Of a stretch of 64,000 nt of DNA, positions 33,510-41,859 are shown in pieces. The DNA is taken from assembly GCA_043497085.1 (NCBI GenBank), contig JBIEKI010000002.1, one strand, 5' to 3'. The position numbers were made by a program, and so were the translations under genes. This DNA comes from Thalassobacillus sp043497085 (lineage in GTDB: Bacteria > Bacillota > Bacilli > Bacillales > Halobacillaceae). Within the stretch, counting starts at the first letter, position 1; every line of letters starts with the position of its first letter. The notes under the pieces are model-generated. The model had not been told where the DNA came from and did no database searches. It saw only the letters and a list, made by a program, of their open reading frames with translations.

Positions 33510-34190
33510 TTAAAATTGAGCTTTGTATAGACAGTTTGCGCAACCATCCATCATATTATGCTCCTCTTTTAACTCGATATCCTGAAACATCGCTTCAAAC
33601 ATGCCTTTTAAAAAGTAGCTATGCATATCACAAACTAATTGTTTCTGACGAGAGGCTACCTCTTTAAATGGACAATTGTTTACAGTGAATACAATTGTAT
33701 CATCCGTTTGTTGGTGAAATTCCGGAAATAGTCCAGTCATTTCTGCGGAGTTTTTTAATAGTTCCAGTTTTTCAACACGGTTTAAATTTGAAGTATTCGA
33801 AGTCTGTCGTTCAATGATTTCTTTTCCGAATTTTTTACCGGTTGAATAGAGTGCTGTTTTTCCAGCTTCACCCATGTCAGCAAATGCTTCAAAGGCGATC
33901 TGTGCTAACAACTGATAATCACGGAATGGGAAGTGAAGCTGTACCACTTCGTGAGATAAATTATAAACTCTGCTTGGTCTGCCCCCACGCCCTGTCTTCT
34001 TAGTGTGAGAAAGTAACATATTGACATCTTCCAGTTTGGATAAGTGCAGGCGTGCAACGTTCGGGTGTATTTCAAAAGCTTCAGCAATATCCTGTACCGT
34101 AACATCTGCATTCTTTTGGACAATAAACTCATAAATATGAAAACGAGTTGGATCACTTAATACGTTAGTAATTTTCAATGTCTGTTCCAT
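33510..34190 (-). CDS. Winged-helix regulator with SufR-like C-terminal cysteines
   Basis: A 226-residue transcription factor. Residues 1-75 form an ArsR-like winged helix (LSDPTRFHIYEFIV, TVQDIAEAFEIHPNVARLHLSKLEDV, then the wing GRGGRPSRVY). The C-terminal half has cysteines in NNCPFKEVA, LVCDMHSYFLKGMFEA and DGCANCLYKA, the spacing seen in SufR-type iron-sulfur sensing repressors. GGGGTGA lies 6 bases before the ATG. A palindrome AGGTCTGACCT overlaps its own start site. The target genes and ligand are unknown; metal or Fe-S sensing is inferred. Confidence 0.75.
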   Translation of the reverse strand: MEQTLKITNVLSDPTRFHIYEFIVQKNADVTVQDIAEAFEIHPNVARLHLSKLEDVNMLLSHTKKTGRGGRPSRVYNLSHEVVQLHFPFRDYQLLAQIAFEAFADMGEAGKTALYSTGKKFGKEIIERQTSNTSNLNRVEKLELLKNSAEMTGLFPEFHQQTDDTIVFTVNNCPFKEVASRQKQLVCDMHSYFLKGMFEAMFQDIELKEEHNMMDGCANCLYKAQF

Positions 34191-34210
34191 TAACAGTCAC
34201 CCCTCTTAAT

Positions 34211-34228
34211 AGGTCTGACCTCATTATA
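34211..34228 (-). promoter_or_regulatory. Promoter -10 and palindromic candidate operator of the winged-helix regulator
   Basis: TATAAT on the minus strand (34228-34223) is followed two bases later by AGGTCTGACCT (34221-34211), a perfect 5-1-5 palindrome covering the likely transcription start. This is a typical place for autorepression. Confidence 0.5.
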
Positions 34229-34332
34229 ATACAAACCAGGCTGGATTTTACCCAAAGGGAAAGAATGTTAAAAAACGTACACAAATTGCTAATATGGCTA
34301 ACTTGTTAACCTTAAAATGTGACCGTAAAACA

Positions 34333-34379
34333 AAAAAAGCATGCTTGGAAAAGTGAGCGACTTTTCCAAGCATGCTTTC
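34333..34379 (-). terminator. Terminator of tRNA-Gln
   Basis: A 19-bp perfect stem AAAGCATGCTTGGAAAAGT and its complement with a 5-base loop; the T-run is on the minus strand, right after the tRNA. Confidence 0.93.
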
Positions 34380-34384
34380 ACTAG

Positions 34385-34456
34385 CTGGGCTAGCTGGATT
34401 CGAACCAACGAATGACGGAATCAAAATCCGCTGCCTTACCGCTTGGCTATAGCCCA
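34385..34456 (-). tRNA. tRNA-Gln(TTG)
   Basis: On the minus strand: acceptor TGGGCTA/TAGCCCA, D arm AGCCAAGCGGTAAGGC, anticodon loop ATTTTGAT with TTG, T arm TTGGTTCGAATCCAGC. Discriminator G; CCA is not encoded. A single tRNA unit with its own terminator. Confidence 0.95.
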
Positions 34457-34533
34457 TCAATTATGATGTAACTATAGTTTGTACCGGACTTCAAAAATTA
34501 TTCAAATAAAAAGCAAAGAATTTTATTCCGTGT

Positions 34534-34914
34534 TCACCCAATTGTATACTTGCGTCCAAATTTATTGGTGACATCTTTATTAGTAGTAATGACTATTTGC
34601 AGGTCATACGTACGGCCTTCTATCCATGTATATTTGATTGTAGTATCCCCCTGTGGGAAAAGATACGTTACCTCGCCGGAGTTCGGAAGTTCTTCCATGT
34701 TACTCATTTCTTTATGGAATTTAGCTAATCCACTCTGAAACAATGTATCCATTACAATATTGTCATAATGAAGCTCGGTTATATATTGATGATTTTGATA
34801 TAAGTGAATAGAAGTGGTGGTGGCAGCAAGGAAAAGAAGAGATAGAAGTAACACAAATGGAAATATGAAGCCATTACGGAATGGGACTGGAGTATGTTTG
34901 AAGTCGTTTTTCAA
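34534..34914 (-). CDS. comGG: Competence pseudopilin-associated protein ComGG
   Basis: A 126-residue protein, last gene of the comG operon. One N-terminal helix (GFIFPFVLLLSLLFLAATTTS) follows a short polar leader without a classical prepilin G-FTLxE site, as is usual for ComGG. The rest is a small extracellular domain with GEVTYLFPQGDTTIKY. It overlaps comGF by 41 bases. It is a minor component of the transformation pseudopilus. Sequence is poorly conserved in this family, so the call depends on operon position. Confidence 0.82.
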   Translation of the reverse strand: MKNDFKHTPVPFRNGFIFPFVLLLSLLFLAATTTSIHLYQNHQYITELHYDNIVMDTLFQSGLAKFHKEMSNMEELPNSGEVTYLFPQGDTTIKYTWIEGRTYDLQIVITTNKDVTNKFGRKYTIG

Positions 34915-35299
34915 AAGATTTTCCTCCCAAGGATGTAATTACAACAAGCAGCTGATTATTTTGCAAAGAAAATTGAACCGTCTCAATATCCCTTACTAAT
35001 ACTTCGTGTCCCCGTCCACCAACTTGTCTCCTAATAGAAGAGCCATACCTTTCGATCGTGATAAGTTCACCATGATAAGACAGCAGTTCCAGGCGAGTGG
35101 ATTGTACGGAGATTATGTCATTAAACGCCAGTTCATCTGAGGTAAACGTAAAGAATTGGCGGACACTTAGTTCCTGCTGCTGATTATCAGTAGAAAATAA
35201 TTGGAATAATGGAGGAAGAAAGCTGAGCATCAAGGTGACTATCAATAAACTTATGATTGTTTCTGCTAATGTATATCCGTTAATGTTTTCGATATCCAT
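34874..35299 (-). CDS. comGF: Competence minor pseudopilin ComGF
   Basis: A 141-residue protein with N-terminal MDIENINGYTLAETIISLLIV, where the G-YTLAE site fits prepilin processing by ComC, followed by the membrane helix and a pilin-like domain. The ATG at 35299 is chosen since the prepilin leader must be short; AAGG lies 9 bases upstream. It overlaps the end of comGE by 20 bases. A minor pilin of the DNA-uptake pseudopilus. Confidence 0.85.
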   Translation of the reverse strand: MDIENINGYTLAETIISLLIVTLMLSFLPPLFQLFSTDNQQQELSVRQFFTFTSDELAFNDIISVQSTRLELLSYHGELITIERYGSSIRRQVGGRGHEVLVRDIETVQFSLQNNQLLVVITSLGGKSFEKRLQTYSSPIP

Positions 35300-35612
35300 T
35301 AAGGCAAACCTTCTCTGTATGATTTTGTTTATTGTTCCAATCAGCACAGGCTTTTACTAAGCCATCCTGGATTTCAACGTTTACGTGGATATTAGTAAAA
35401 TCATCAATAGAGTAACTCATAACTCCCATCACTGGAGCATTTACTTTTTTAAGTAGCTCATCATGCAAAATTGCTGTTACTATTCTCCGGTCTGTAAGAA
35501 TAGCTTCCTCCATGTTTACTTTCATCATTATGGGTAGAGTGCTCAATAAAAGGGTAAGCAATAGTCCGAATGCAACTATTACTTCTACCAGGGTAAAGCC
35601 ATTATATTTCAT
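35280..35612 (-). CDS. comGE: Competence minor pseudopilin ComGE
   Basis: A 110-residue protein starting MKYNGFTLVEVIVAFGLLL, with the prepilin cleavage motif G-FTLVE directly before the hydrophobic helix. The ectodomain has two cysteines (KACADW and KVCLNG). The ATG at 35612 gives the expected short leader; it overlaps comGD by 11 bases. Minor component of the competence pseudopilus. Confidence 0.87.
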   Translation of the reverse strand: MKYNGFTLVEVIVAFGLLLTLLLSTLPIMMKVNMEEAILTDRRIVTAILHDELLKKVNAPVMGVMSYSIDDFTNIHVNVEIQDGLVKACADWNNKQNHTEKVCLNGYRKH

Positions 35613-36039
35613 ACATATAACACCTGCTTTTACCAAATGGAAAAACAATTTTATAGGTTTTATTGGGAGTTTTTACACGAAAGCTGCCTGGGTTGAATAT
35701 GGTGCCGTCAGAGGAAAAGCGGATGGGCACTAATAAAGTCTGAAGATCGATTATCAACGCCTGAGGAATGTCACGCTCAATAATTTTTTGTTCTTTTTTT
35801 GCATCCATTAAATAATATTTTTTCTGCGAAGGTATAATCATCAAGTCGTAAAATGATTGATTGTTCATTGATAATTGCTGGGTAAGTAAAACATCATCTT
35901 CAAACTGTCTGTAGAAATTAGAAAAAGCAGTATGGTCCTGGATCTGGTGATGCAAAGGTACAGAAATAGCTAGTAAAATACTTAAAGTTAGTAGCACAAT
36001 CATGGTTTCAAGCAACGTATAGCCGTTTTTTGTTAACAT
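35602..36039 (-). CDS. comGD: Competence minor pseudopilin ComGD
   Basis: A 145-residue prepilin: leader MLTKNGYTLLETMIVLLTLS with G-YTLLE cleavage site, one helix and a pilin-like domain. It starts 17 bases after comGC. ComGD is a minor pseudopilin exported and processed by ComC and assembled by ComGA/ComGB. Confidence 0.88.
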   Translation of the reverse strand: MLTKNGYTLLETMIVLLTLSILLAISVPLHHQIQDHTAFSNFYRQFEDDVLLTQQLSMNNQSFYDLMIIPSQKKYYLMDAKKEQKIIERDIPQALIIDLQTLLVPIRFSSDGTIFNPGSFRVKTPNKTYKIVFPFGKSRCYMYEI

Positions 36040-36056
36040 AATAATATTCCACCCGC

Positions 36057-36359
36057 CTAGGGGGTGGATGTAACTTTACCTTCACTGGTCAGGGTAAGGG
36101 TCTCGCCATTAGGACACGTAGTCTGAGTAATATATCCGTTAGTCTCTAAATCGCTGATCAGAGTTGGCATTTCACCTTCATTTATATAGTACGCTTGCAC
36201 TTGTGCTTCTGCCAGCTTTACCAGCGCCTCGCAACCTTTTTCACGAACCATTTGATTGTTCTCGGCTATGTTTGGAATAGTTATAATCAACAATACGGAA
36301 ATAATAAGCAGGACAACTAACATTTCTATCAACGTGAAACCTTTTTCATTTTTAAACAT
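36057..36359 (-). CDS. comGC: Major competence pseudopilin ComGC
   Basis: A 100-residue prepilin with a textbook N-terminus, MFKNEKGFTLIEMLVVLLII, processed after the Gly. Two cysteines in the ectodomain (EKGCEALVK and TQTTCPNGE) can form the intramolecular disulfide known in ComGC. It is the main subunit of the transformation pseudopilus, which crosses the wall and binds DNA. AAGGAAG precedes the ATG. It follows comGB by 16 bases. Confidence 0.95.
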   Translation of the reverse strand: MFKNEKGFTLIEMLVVLLIISVLLIITIPNIAENNQMVREKGCEALVKLAEAQVQAYYINEGEMPTLISDLETNGYITQTTCPNGETLTLTSEGKVTSTP

Positions 36360-36375
36360 AATTGTTACTTCCTTT

Positions 36376-37440
36376 CTATATTTGGTTCATCCACTGATAC
36401 ATAGGCAACATGATGGAGCCGTAAATAAATAAAATGAACACAGCTATGATGATAAAGAAAACCGGCTGGATGATTTCCAGTGCTTTATTCAATTTTTGCT
36501 TTGTCATGTCGGTAAGCATCTCAGAAAGCATAGCTAAGTCTCTGGTTAAGGTCGTGAGGTCGGATGTTTTATGGAAAATGGTGGTTAGTTCAGGGCGAAA
36601 CATCTGGCATTGATGGATCGCTTGTGCGAGGGTTGCTCCTTGTTCCAGGTGATCGAGGATGATATCAGCCTGATGGCTGAGCAGGGGATAATGGGATTGG
36701 CTACTCATAACATGTAACGCTTCTTTCATAGAAACGCCTGTGGAAAGTATGGAGTGCAAGTGGGTGGCAAATAGGAACGTAGTTTTCAGCTTATGATAGT
36801 CACGAAGCATTGGAATTTTATCATACAATAGAAGCTGTTTTTTAAAAGAAATGGTGCTTTTTCTGATTTTCCAGTAAATAACTACGGTAACTCCTAAAAG
36901 CCCTGCCACTTTTACAAAGGTGATAAGAAAACCTGTTATATACACTGCCGCGATTAATCCTATACTTCCTGCTTCCTGAGACTGGAACATAGTCAAAAAA
37001 GCAGGAAAAATGGTACGATCGATGACAAAAAGCATGATTACTAAGAATGCACTCAAAAATGCAGGATAACGGATGACTTGTTTAAATTTATTTACATATT
37101 TATTTTCTAATTGGATCATGGTGCTGCATTGATGAAAAACTTCATCAAGATTCCGATGCATTCTTGCAAAGTATAAAAATGAGACGACATTTCTTGAAAA
37201 ACCTGTAGCTTGAAGACATACATCAATTGGCTTCCCACTTTTTAATTCTTGTGTTATATCTGTAGCAAGCCCATCAAACCGCTCATCCCAGGTCAAAATA
37301 GTTAATGCTTCAAGCAAAGGGTATCCTTTTTTCAAGAGATGGCTGATCCGATCCAGAAATTGAATCTGGAGTTTTTGTGGCAATGTTTCTGTTGATTTGC
37401 TGCTAAATAACTTCATTTTCGGAAAGGAAACCGTATGCAT
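36376..37440 (-). CDS. comGB: Competence pilus assembly membrane protein ComGB
   Basis: A 354-residue GspF/PilC-family platform protein with two repeats of the T2SF domain and three membrane segments (around FLSAFLVIMLFVIDRTIF, GLLGVTVVIYWKI and FFIIIAVFILFIYGSIMLP). It organises pseudopilus assembly with the ATPase ComGA. AAGGAG lies 8 bases before the ATG at 37440. It overlaps comGA by 38 bases, so it is translationally coupled. Confidence 0.93.
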   Translation of the reverse strand: MHTVSFPKMKLFSSKSTETLPQKLQIQFLDRISHLLKKGYPLLEALTILTWDERFDGLATDITQELKSGKPIDVCLQATGFSRNVVSFLYFARMHRNLDEVFHQCSTMIQLENKYVNKFKQVIRYPAFLSAFLVIMLFVIDRTIFPAFLTMFQSQEAGSIGLIAAVYITGFLITFVKVAGLLGVTVVIYWKIRKSTISFKKQLLLYDKIPMLRDYHKLKTTFLFATHLHSILSTGVSMKEALHVMSSQSHYPLLSHQADIILDHLEQGATLAQAIHQCQMFRPELTTIFHKTSDLTTLTRDLAMLSEMLTDMTKQKLNKALEIIQPVFFIIIAVFILFIYGSIMLPMYQWMNQI

Positions 37441-38407
37441 AGGCTTTTCTCCTTAAGTGATCAAAGGAATGAAAGGGCGGGGATGCGGGAAGAGAGTGCT
37501 GATGGATGGCATGCCGGAGCAACTCACCGTCCATTAATTCCATAATGGCTGCTCGTTTAGGGAGGTGGGTGGCACATTCAATCGGGAGTAATCGTTGGGA
37601 AGCTATTGATATCAATGTTTGTTCCAGGTCGACTGTCTTAATGCCCATCTCCTTTAATCGTAAGATGGTGCCTAACGCGTCTTTAGCATGTAAACTGGAT
37701 AGTACTAGGTGGCCTGTGTGAGCAGCATGAAAGGCAAAATGAGCGGTTTGCCTGTCGCGAATTTCACCTACCATGATTAAATCAGGGTCATGTCGTAATG
37801 CTGCCTTGAGGCCGGCATCGTAGGTAATACCAGCTCGTTCATTCACTTGCACTTGAATAATGTTTTCGATGTTTTTTTCAATTGGATCCTCTAATGTGAT
37901 GGCCTGGTAAGAGTTTTCTTTTATCAGAGCTTGCAGTAATGCATAAAGGGTAGTGGTCTTTCCACTGCCTGTTGGCCCTGTAAATAGAATCATACCGCTT
38001 TGATGGCGGAGCCAGTCTTGGATTCTTTTATACTGTGCGGGGAAGATGAAAAGCTTTTCCAGTGAAAGGGACTCGGTTTGTGGAAGGATCCGGATAGCCA
38101 GACTTTCATTTGATTGGATCGGAAGTGTGGAAAGACGTAAGGAAAAAAGGTCATCATGATTTCGGAAAGAAATCGTCCCGTTTTGAGGCTTTTTAATTTC
38201 TCCAATGTCCATTCCGGAGGTGAATTTGTAATAGGAAAGTAATTTCACGTAAACTGGAGTGGAAATGGAGGAGTGGAATATCCGTTTTCCATGGACACGA
38301 AAATGAATGTCCACTTTTTGAAGGTAGGGGGAAAAGTGTATATCTGTAGCAGTTGACTGAATGGCTGAAATTAACAGTTGATGAGATAAATTTGCAGTAG
38401 AGCTCAC
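37403..38407 (-). CDS. comGA: Competence pilus assembly ATPase ComGA
   Basis: A 334-residue GspE/PilT-family ATPase powering the transformation pseudopilus. Walker A is FTGPTGSGKTTTLYALL; the Asp box RHDPDLIMVGEIRD and His box AHTGHLVLSSLHAKD are present. It begins at a GTG (38407) with AGGTGA 9 bases upstream. First gene of comGA-GG. An AT-rich palindrome at 38479-38492 upstream fits a ComK half-site. Presence of the operon shows genetic potential for DNA uptake but not actual competence. Confidence 0.95.
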   Translation of the reverse strand: MSSTANLSHQLLISAIQSTATDIHFSPYLQKVDIHFRVHGKRIFHSSISTPVYVKLLSYYKFTSGMDIGEIKKPQNGTISFRNHDDLFSLRLSTLPIQSNESLAIRILPQTESLSLEKLFIFPAQYKRIQDWLRHQSGMILFTGPTGSGKTTTLYALLQALIKENSYQAITLEDPIEKNIENIIQVQVNERAGITYDAGLKAALRHDPDLIMVGEIRDRQTAHFAFHAAHTGHLVLSSLHAKDALGTILRLKEMGIKTVDLEQTLISIASQRLLPIECATHLPKRAAIMELMDGELLRHAIHQHSLPASPPFHSFDHLRRKAYAYGFLSENEVI

Positions 38408-38478
38408 TTCAATATATCACCTCGCTTTTTAGTTTAAATTACATAATTCGACAAATGTTACGAAAATCCTGCAAGGAT

Positions 38479-38492
38479 AAAAAATATTTTTT
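38479..38492. promoter_or_regulatory. AT-box resembling a ComK site between comGA and aroK
   Basis: AAAAAATATTTTTT is a perfect palindrome containing AAAA-N5-TTTT, the ComK AT-box. It lies 72 bases before comGA and 16 bases before aroK. ComK sites usually have two AT-boxes; I see only one good one. Confidence 0.4.
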
Positions 38493-38507
38493 ATAGGAGG
38501 GGAAAAC

Positions 38508-38999
38508 ATGAAAACGATTTACCTGATCGGTTTTATGGGGAGTGGTAAAACTACAGTGGCAGAAATTCTTTGTCAGGAAGCATCACTTACCCTAATGGAA
38601 ATGGATGATTTGATTGAACAAAGCGAAGGGAGAAAGATTAAAGAAATTTTTGCAGAGAAAGGGGAAGCGTATTTTCGAAAGCTGGAAACTGCAATGCTGC
38701 AGGAAATTCCAGCGGAGAACGCAGTAGTTTCAACCGGTGGAGGGGTTCCCATGAATCCGGTCAATCAGGAGTTGATGCGTCGCGGTACCGTCATTTTTCT
38801 TGATGCAAGCTTTGACACCATTAATGAGAGGTTGTCCCAGGATGTAAACCGGCCGTTATGGAAAGGGAAAGAAGATGAAAAGTTTCAACTTTTGGAAGAA
38901 CGACGCCCAATTTACGAACAAGCTGCTGATTATATTATTAATGTAGATGCAAAAAGTCCTGAACTTTTAGCAAAGGAAATCCTTCACGTATTGAGTTAA
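38508..38999 (+). CDS. aroK: Shikimate kinase
   Basis: A 163-residue cytoplasmic kinase of aromatic amino acid synthesis. Walker A GFMGSGKTTV, shikimate-binding MDDLIEQSEGRKIKEIF and STGGGVPMN, and the LID Arg in NRPLWKG are visible. AGGAGGGG lies about 7 bases before the ATG. It is divergent from comGA with 100 bases between. B. subtilis names the equivalent aroI. AroQ of the same pathway is at 53388. Confidence 0.95.
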   Translation: MKTIYLIGFMGSGKTTVAEILCQEASLTLMEMDDLIEQSEGRKIKEIFAEKGEAYFRKLETAMLQEIPAENAVVSTGGGVPMNPVNQELMRRGTVIFLDASFDTINERLSQDVNRPLWKGKEDEKFQLLEERRPIYEQAADYIINVDAKSPELLAKEILHVLS

Positions 39000-39047
39000 A
39001 TAAATCCGGTCATACTAAAGATAATAAATCCAACAAGGGTGAATGCT

Positions 39048-39221
39048 ATGTCCGGGAATGATTACGTCAAGTACGTCACGGAAGAATTTGTCCGCTATAT
39101 GAATTTATCGAAAGAGGAAAAACATAAACGTAAGCGGCAAAAAATCAAGCAGCCACAACGAAATAAATGGTTTGGCATTTTACCGACAGCGATGAAAATG
39201 CTTTTTAACCGTAACAAATAA
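39048..39221 (+). CDS. yqzE: YqzE family small basic protein
   Basis: A 57-residue protein beginning MSGNDYVKYVTEEFVRYMNL, with a strongly basic centre (KHKRKRQKIKQPQRNK) and C-terminal WFGILPTAMKMLFNRNK. This is the YqzE family, in B. subtilis beside the comG operon. AAGGGTGA lies 6 bases before the ATG at 39048. The high charge suggests nucleic acid or membrane contact; no function is known. Confidence 0.8.
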   Translation: MSGNDYVKYVTEEFVRYMNLSKEEKHKRKRQKIKQPQRNKWFGILPTAMKMLFNRNK

Positions 39222-39252
39222 GGTTGTCTCCATTTTGGAGACAACCTTATTT
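39218..39252. terminator. Bidirectional terminator between yqzE and yqhG
   Basis: AATAAGGTTGTCTCC and GGAGACAACCTTATT form a 15-bp perfect stem with loop ATTTT. Both stop codons lie in it. Confidence 0.95.
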
Positions 39253-40053
39253 GATTATTTTTTTAGTCGTTTCCTGGGTAAGATAAAACAATCCGCCATT
39301 CAACACATCTATAGTTACCTTAGGTGTGAAGCGTCCCATTAGTCCTTCTAGCTCTTTTTCCATCAACTCTCTCTCTTCTTCATCATCTTCCTGAAAGAAA
39401 GCATGGATCAATTGTTTCTCTTCCTCCAAGGTTTCCAGTGCCTGAACTGCCCAGGTTCGATCTGTATTCTCGATATGTTCTTGAATGAAACGCAGGATCC
39501 GCTGGTAACCACTAGGGATACGAATCAAAGGTGTCATGGGAAAGGTATAATCTGAGATCGTTGTTTCAAGTTGGTAGTTTTCTAACCGTTCCATGATGGA
39601 GGAAACCATCGTACCATGAATAAGGTTGAGCCCGATTGATAATAGTTCATCTTTTTTTTGTTTACCGTAATAACTGACCCGGATATTAGTGATTAGCCAT
39701 GGAACCAGGGAGCTTTGCTGCCCAAAAGTATCGACTGCTTCATAGAGTTTGGTAAACCGGCAATGTTCTAATAGATAACGGTATAGTTGGCGTAAGCGAG
39801 GAGACCCAGAATGAATATATTCACCTTTTTCTTCGGTCAAATTAGGATTGGTAATTAACGTGAGTGACATCGGATCACCCTGCCTGCCCATCTTTTTAAT
39901 GTAATGCCAGTAGAACGGTCTGTTCATTAGTGCTTCATCCATCTTATCGGTCAATTGAATGACAAGTCGACCATTTTCGTCAGATACTATCGGGCACTCA
40001 TATTCGTTGAAGAAACTTCTGACAAACTGTTCGTGAGCTGCTGCTTCTTTCAT
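39247..40053 (-). CDS. yqhG: YqhG family protein
   Basis: A 268-residue soluble protein, rich in Glu and aromatic residues, starting MKEAAAHEQFVRSFFNEYEC. The order yqhG after the SNF2-type helicase yqhH is that of B. subtilis. Its ATG overlaps the yqhH stop by 4 bases, so it is probably a partner of the helicase. No enzymatic motif is evident and the function is unknown. Confidence 0.82.
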   Translation of the reverse strand: MKEAAAHEQFVRSFFNEYECPIVSDENGRLVIQLTDKMDEALMNRPFYWHYIKKMGRQGDPMSLTLITNPNLTEEKGEYIHSGSPRLRQLYRYLLEHCRFTKLYEAVDTFGQQSSLVPWLITNIRVSYYGKQKKDELLSIGLNLIHGTMVSSIMERLENYQLETTISDYTFPMTPLIRIPSGYQRILRFIQEHIENTDRTWAVQALETLEEEKQLIHAFFQEDDEEERELMEKELEGLMGRFTPKVTIDVLNGGLFYLTQETTKKIIK

Positions 40054-41693
40054 GATGACGACCTCCGGTATGGTTCGGAATGAGATGAAATGACGGAAGC
40101 GAGGTTATTAAGCTTAATTTTCGCTTCCCCATAACTTGAGGATTCTGAATAAATGGCTTCAATTTCCTTTCCCAGATCTCCGATATCCAATTCTTCTAAA
40201 ATGTGGTCAAGTTCACCAATTGCATTTTCAAATAGTTTAATTTTATCGTATAACAAGTTTAAGATATGTTCTTCAATCGTGTTTTTAATGGCAAAATTAT
40301 AAATCTGTACGTTTTTATCCTGCCCGAAACGATGGATCCTGCCGATCCGTTGTTCCAGACGCATCGGATTCCACGGGAGATCATAATTGATCATGTTACG
40401 GCAAAACTGCAGGTTGATTCCTTCGCCGGCTGCTTCTGTCGCTATCATTACTTGTGCATGATCACGGAACAATTGTTTCATCCAGTCCTTTTTGCCTCGT
40501 TTGAAACCGCCACGGAATGGTACGGAAGATATGCCATGCTGCTGCAGGTACCATTGTAAATAATATTGGCTTGCCCGGTACTCCGTAAACACGATGAATT
40601 TTTCATCTGTTTGCTGGATCAGTTCAACCATCCGTTTAGCTTTTGCATGTTGAGGAAGCTGTTCTACTCCAGAAATCAATTCATGTAAAGGTCCGGTCGC
40701 TTCAGGGTCTCCGAGTTTATCATACATTAGTTTACTGGATAAATAGCACGCCTCCCGAGAGGAACATAATTCTTTTGCCAGGGTCAAGTAAGTAAAGGAA
40801 GGATGAGTTCCTTTAATCGATTCCAGCATTTGGTAAACCTTTTGCTCTTCTTCTGAGAATTCAATCCACTCTGTTTTTACCATTCGTTTAGTATCAGCAA
40901 GCCCTGTATCCTGCCTTCGATTTCGAATCATCACTTTGCTGATCAGTTTTTTTAGATTTAGGTTGCTATCAATACTTCCCATTTTCTTCCCATATTCTTT
41001 TTTAAAGGCCGACAAGTCTCCCAGGTAACCTGGTTTTAAAATTGATACTAAGTTGAATATATCGGTGATTCGGTTCTGGATTGGTGTAGCAGTCAACAAA
41101 AGACAGTATTTCTTTTGTAATGCTTTGACGAATTGATAGTTTTTCGTAGCAGGATTTTTTAACTTATGAGCCTCATCGATGATAATCAAGTCATAAGGAA
41201 TAGATAGAATTTCACTTTGGTGAGGTTCTCTCTTCGCCATATCAATGGAAGTCACCATAATATCCGCATCTTTCCAAGCGGGATTTTTTCTTGGAGCATA
41301 AGCCTGGATAAAAAACTTCTCATGTAATTCCATCACCCACTGATTGACAAGGGAGGCGGGAGTCAGTATCAACACCTTGTTTACCATTCCGCGAATCAAA
41401 TACTCTTTAAGTACCAAGCCAGCTTCAATTGTCTTCCCTAAACCGACCTCATCGGCAAGAATAGCTCTTCCTTGCATTTGATGAATGATTTCTTCCGCTG
41501 CTTCTTTTTGATGGGGAAGAAAGTCGATGTGAGGCAGGTGATTCAGTGCCACCAGCCCTTCGAAGGTAGGTACAGAAGAAGCCTTAGCCGCCTGGTAAGC
41601 AAGCTTGAATTGATTCCAACTGCTAATTGCATCAGGATTTACAGTCTGCTGTACCAATTCTTCTCCGTAATTTTCATCCAGTAAGATATCCAT
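40050..41693 (-). CDS. yqhH: SNF2-family DEAD/DEAH helicase YqhH
   Basis: A 547-residue SNF2/RapA-like ATPase. Motif I DEVGLGKTIEAGLV, motif II IIIDEAHKLKN, motif III LLLTATPIQN, motif V TEAAGEGINLQF and motif VI RLEQRIGRIHRFGQ are all intact. A RapA-like role in remodelling RNA polymerase or nucleic acid complexes is possible. It forms a two-gene unit with yqhG and is divergent from the riboswitch-controlled gcvT. Confidence 0.92.
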   Translation of the reverse strand: MDILLDENYGEELVQQTVNPDAISSWNQFKLAYQAAKASSVPTFEGLVALNHLPHIDFLPHQKEAAEEIIHQMQGRAILADEVGLGKTIEAGLVLKEYLIRGMVNKVLILTPASLVNQWVMELHEKFFIQAYAPRKNPAWKDADIMVTSIDMAKREPHQSEILSIPYDLIIIDEAHKLKNPATKNYQFVKALQKKYCLLLTATPIQNRITDIFNLVSILKPGYLGDLSAFKKEYGKKMGSIDSNLNLKKLISKVMIRNRRQDTGLADTKRMVKTEWIEFSEEEQKVYQMLESIKGTHPSFTYLTLAKELCSSREACYLSSKLMYDKLGDPEATGPLHELISGVEQLPQHAKAKRMVELIQQTDEKFIVFTEYRASQYYLQWYLQQHGISSVPFRGGFKRGKKDWMKQLFRDHAQVMIATEAAGEGINLQFCRNMINYDLPWNPMRLEQRIGRIHRFGQDKNVQIYNFAIKNTIEEHILNLLYDKIKLFENAIGELDHILEELDIGDLGKEIEAIYSESSSYGEAKIKLNNLASVISSHSEPYRRSSS

Positions 41694-41753
41694 ACTATTG
41701 AAGCCTCCTTTCCCTGTGCTGTTTATCCGATTTAACCCGGGATAAAATAACTT

Positions 41754-41782
41754 TTAAAACATGCCTGAGCATGTGATATAAT
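41754..41782 (+). promoter_or_regulatory. Promoter of the glycine cleavage operon with internal palindrome
   Basis: TTAAAA (41754-41759), 17 bases, TGA-TATAAT with an extended -10 (hexamer 41777-41782). Between the hexamers ACATGC-CTGA-GCATGT (41759-41774) is a perfect 6-bp palindrome that could bind a regulator. Confidence 0.6.
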
Positions 41783-41859
41783 TGTTTGTGACAAAATGAC
41801 AGATTTTTCACAGCTTTTACTGGTTAGTATGCCCAATTGAAAAAATAAATACTACCGCG

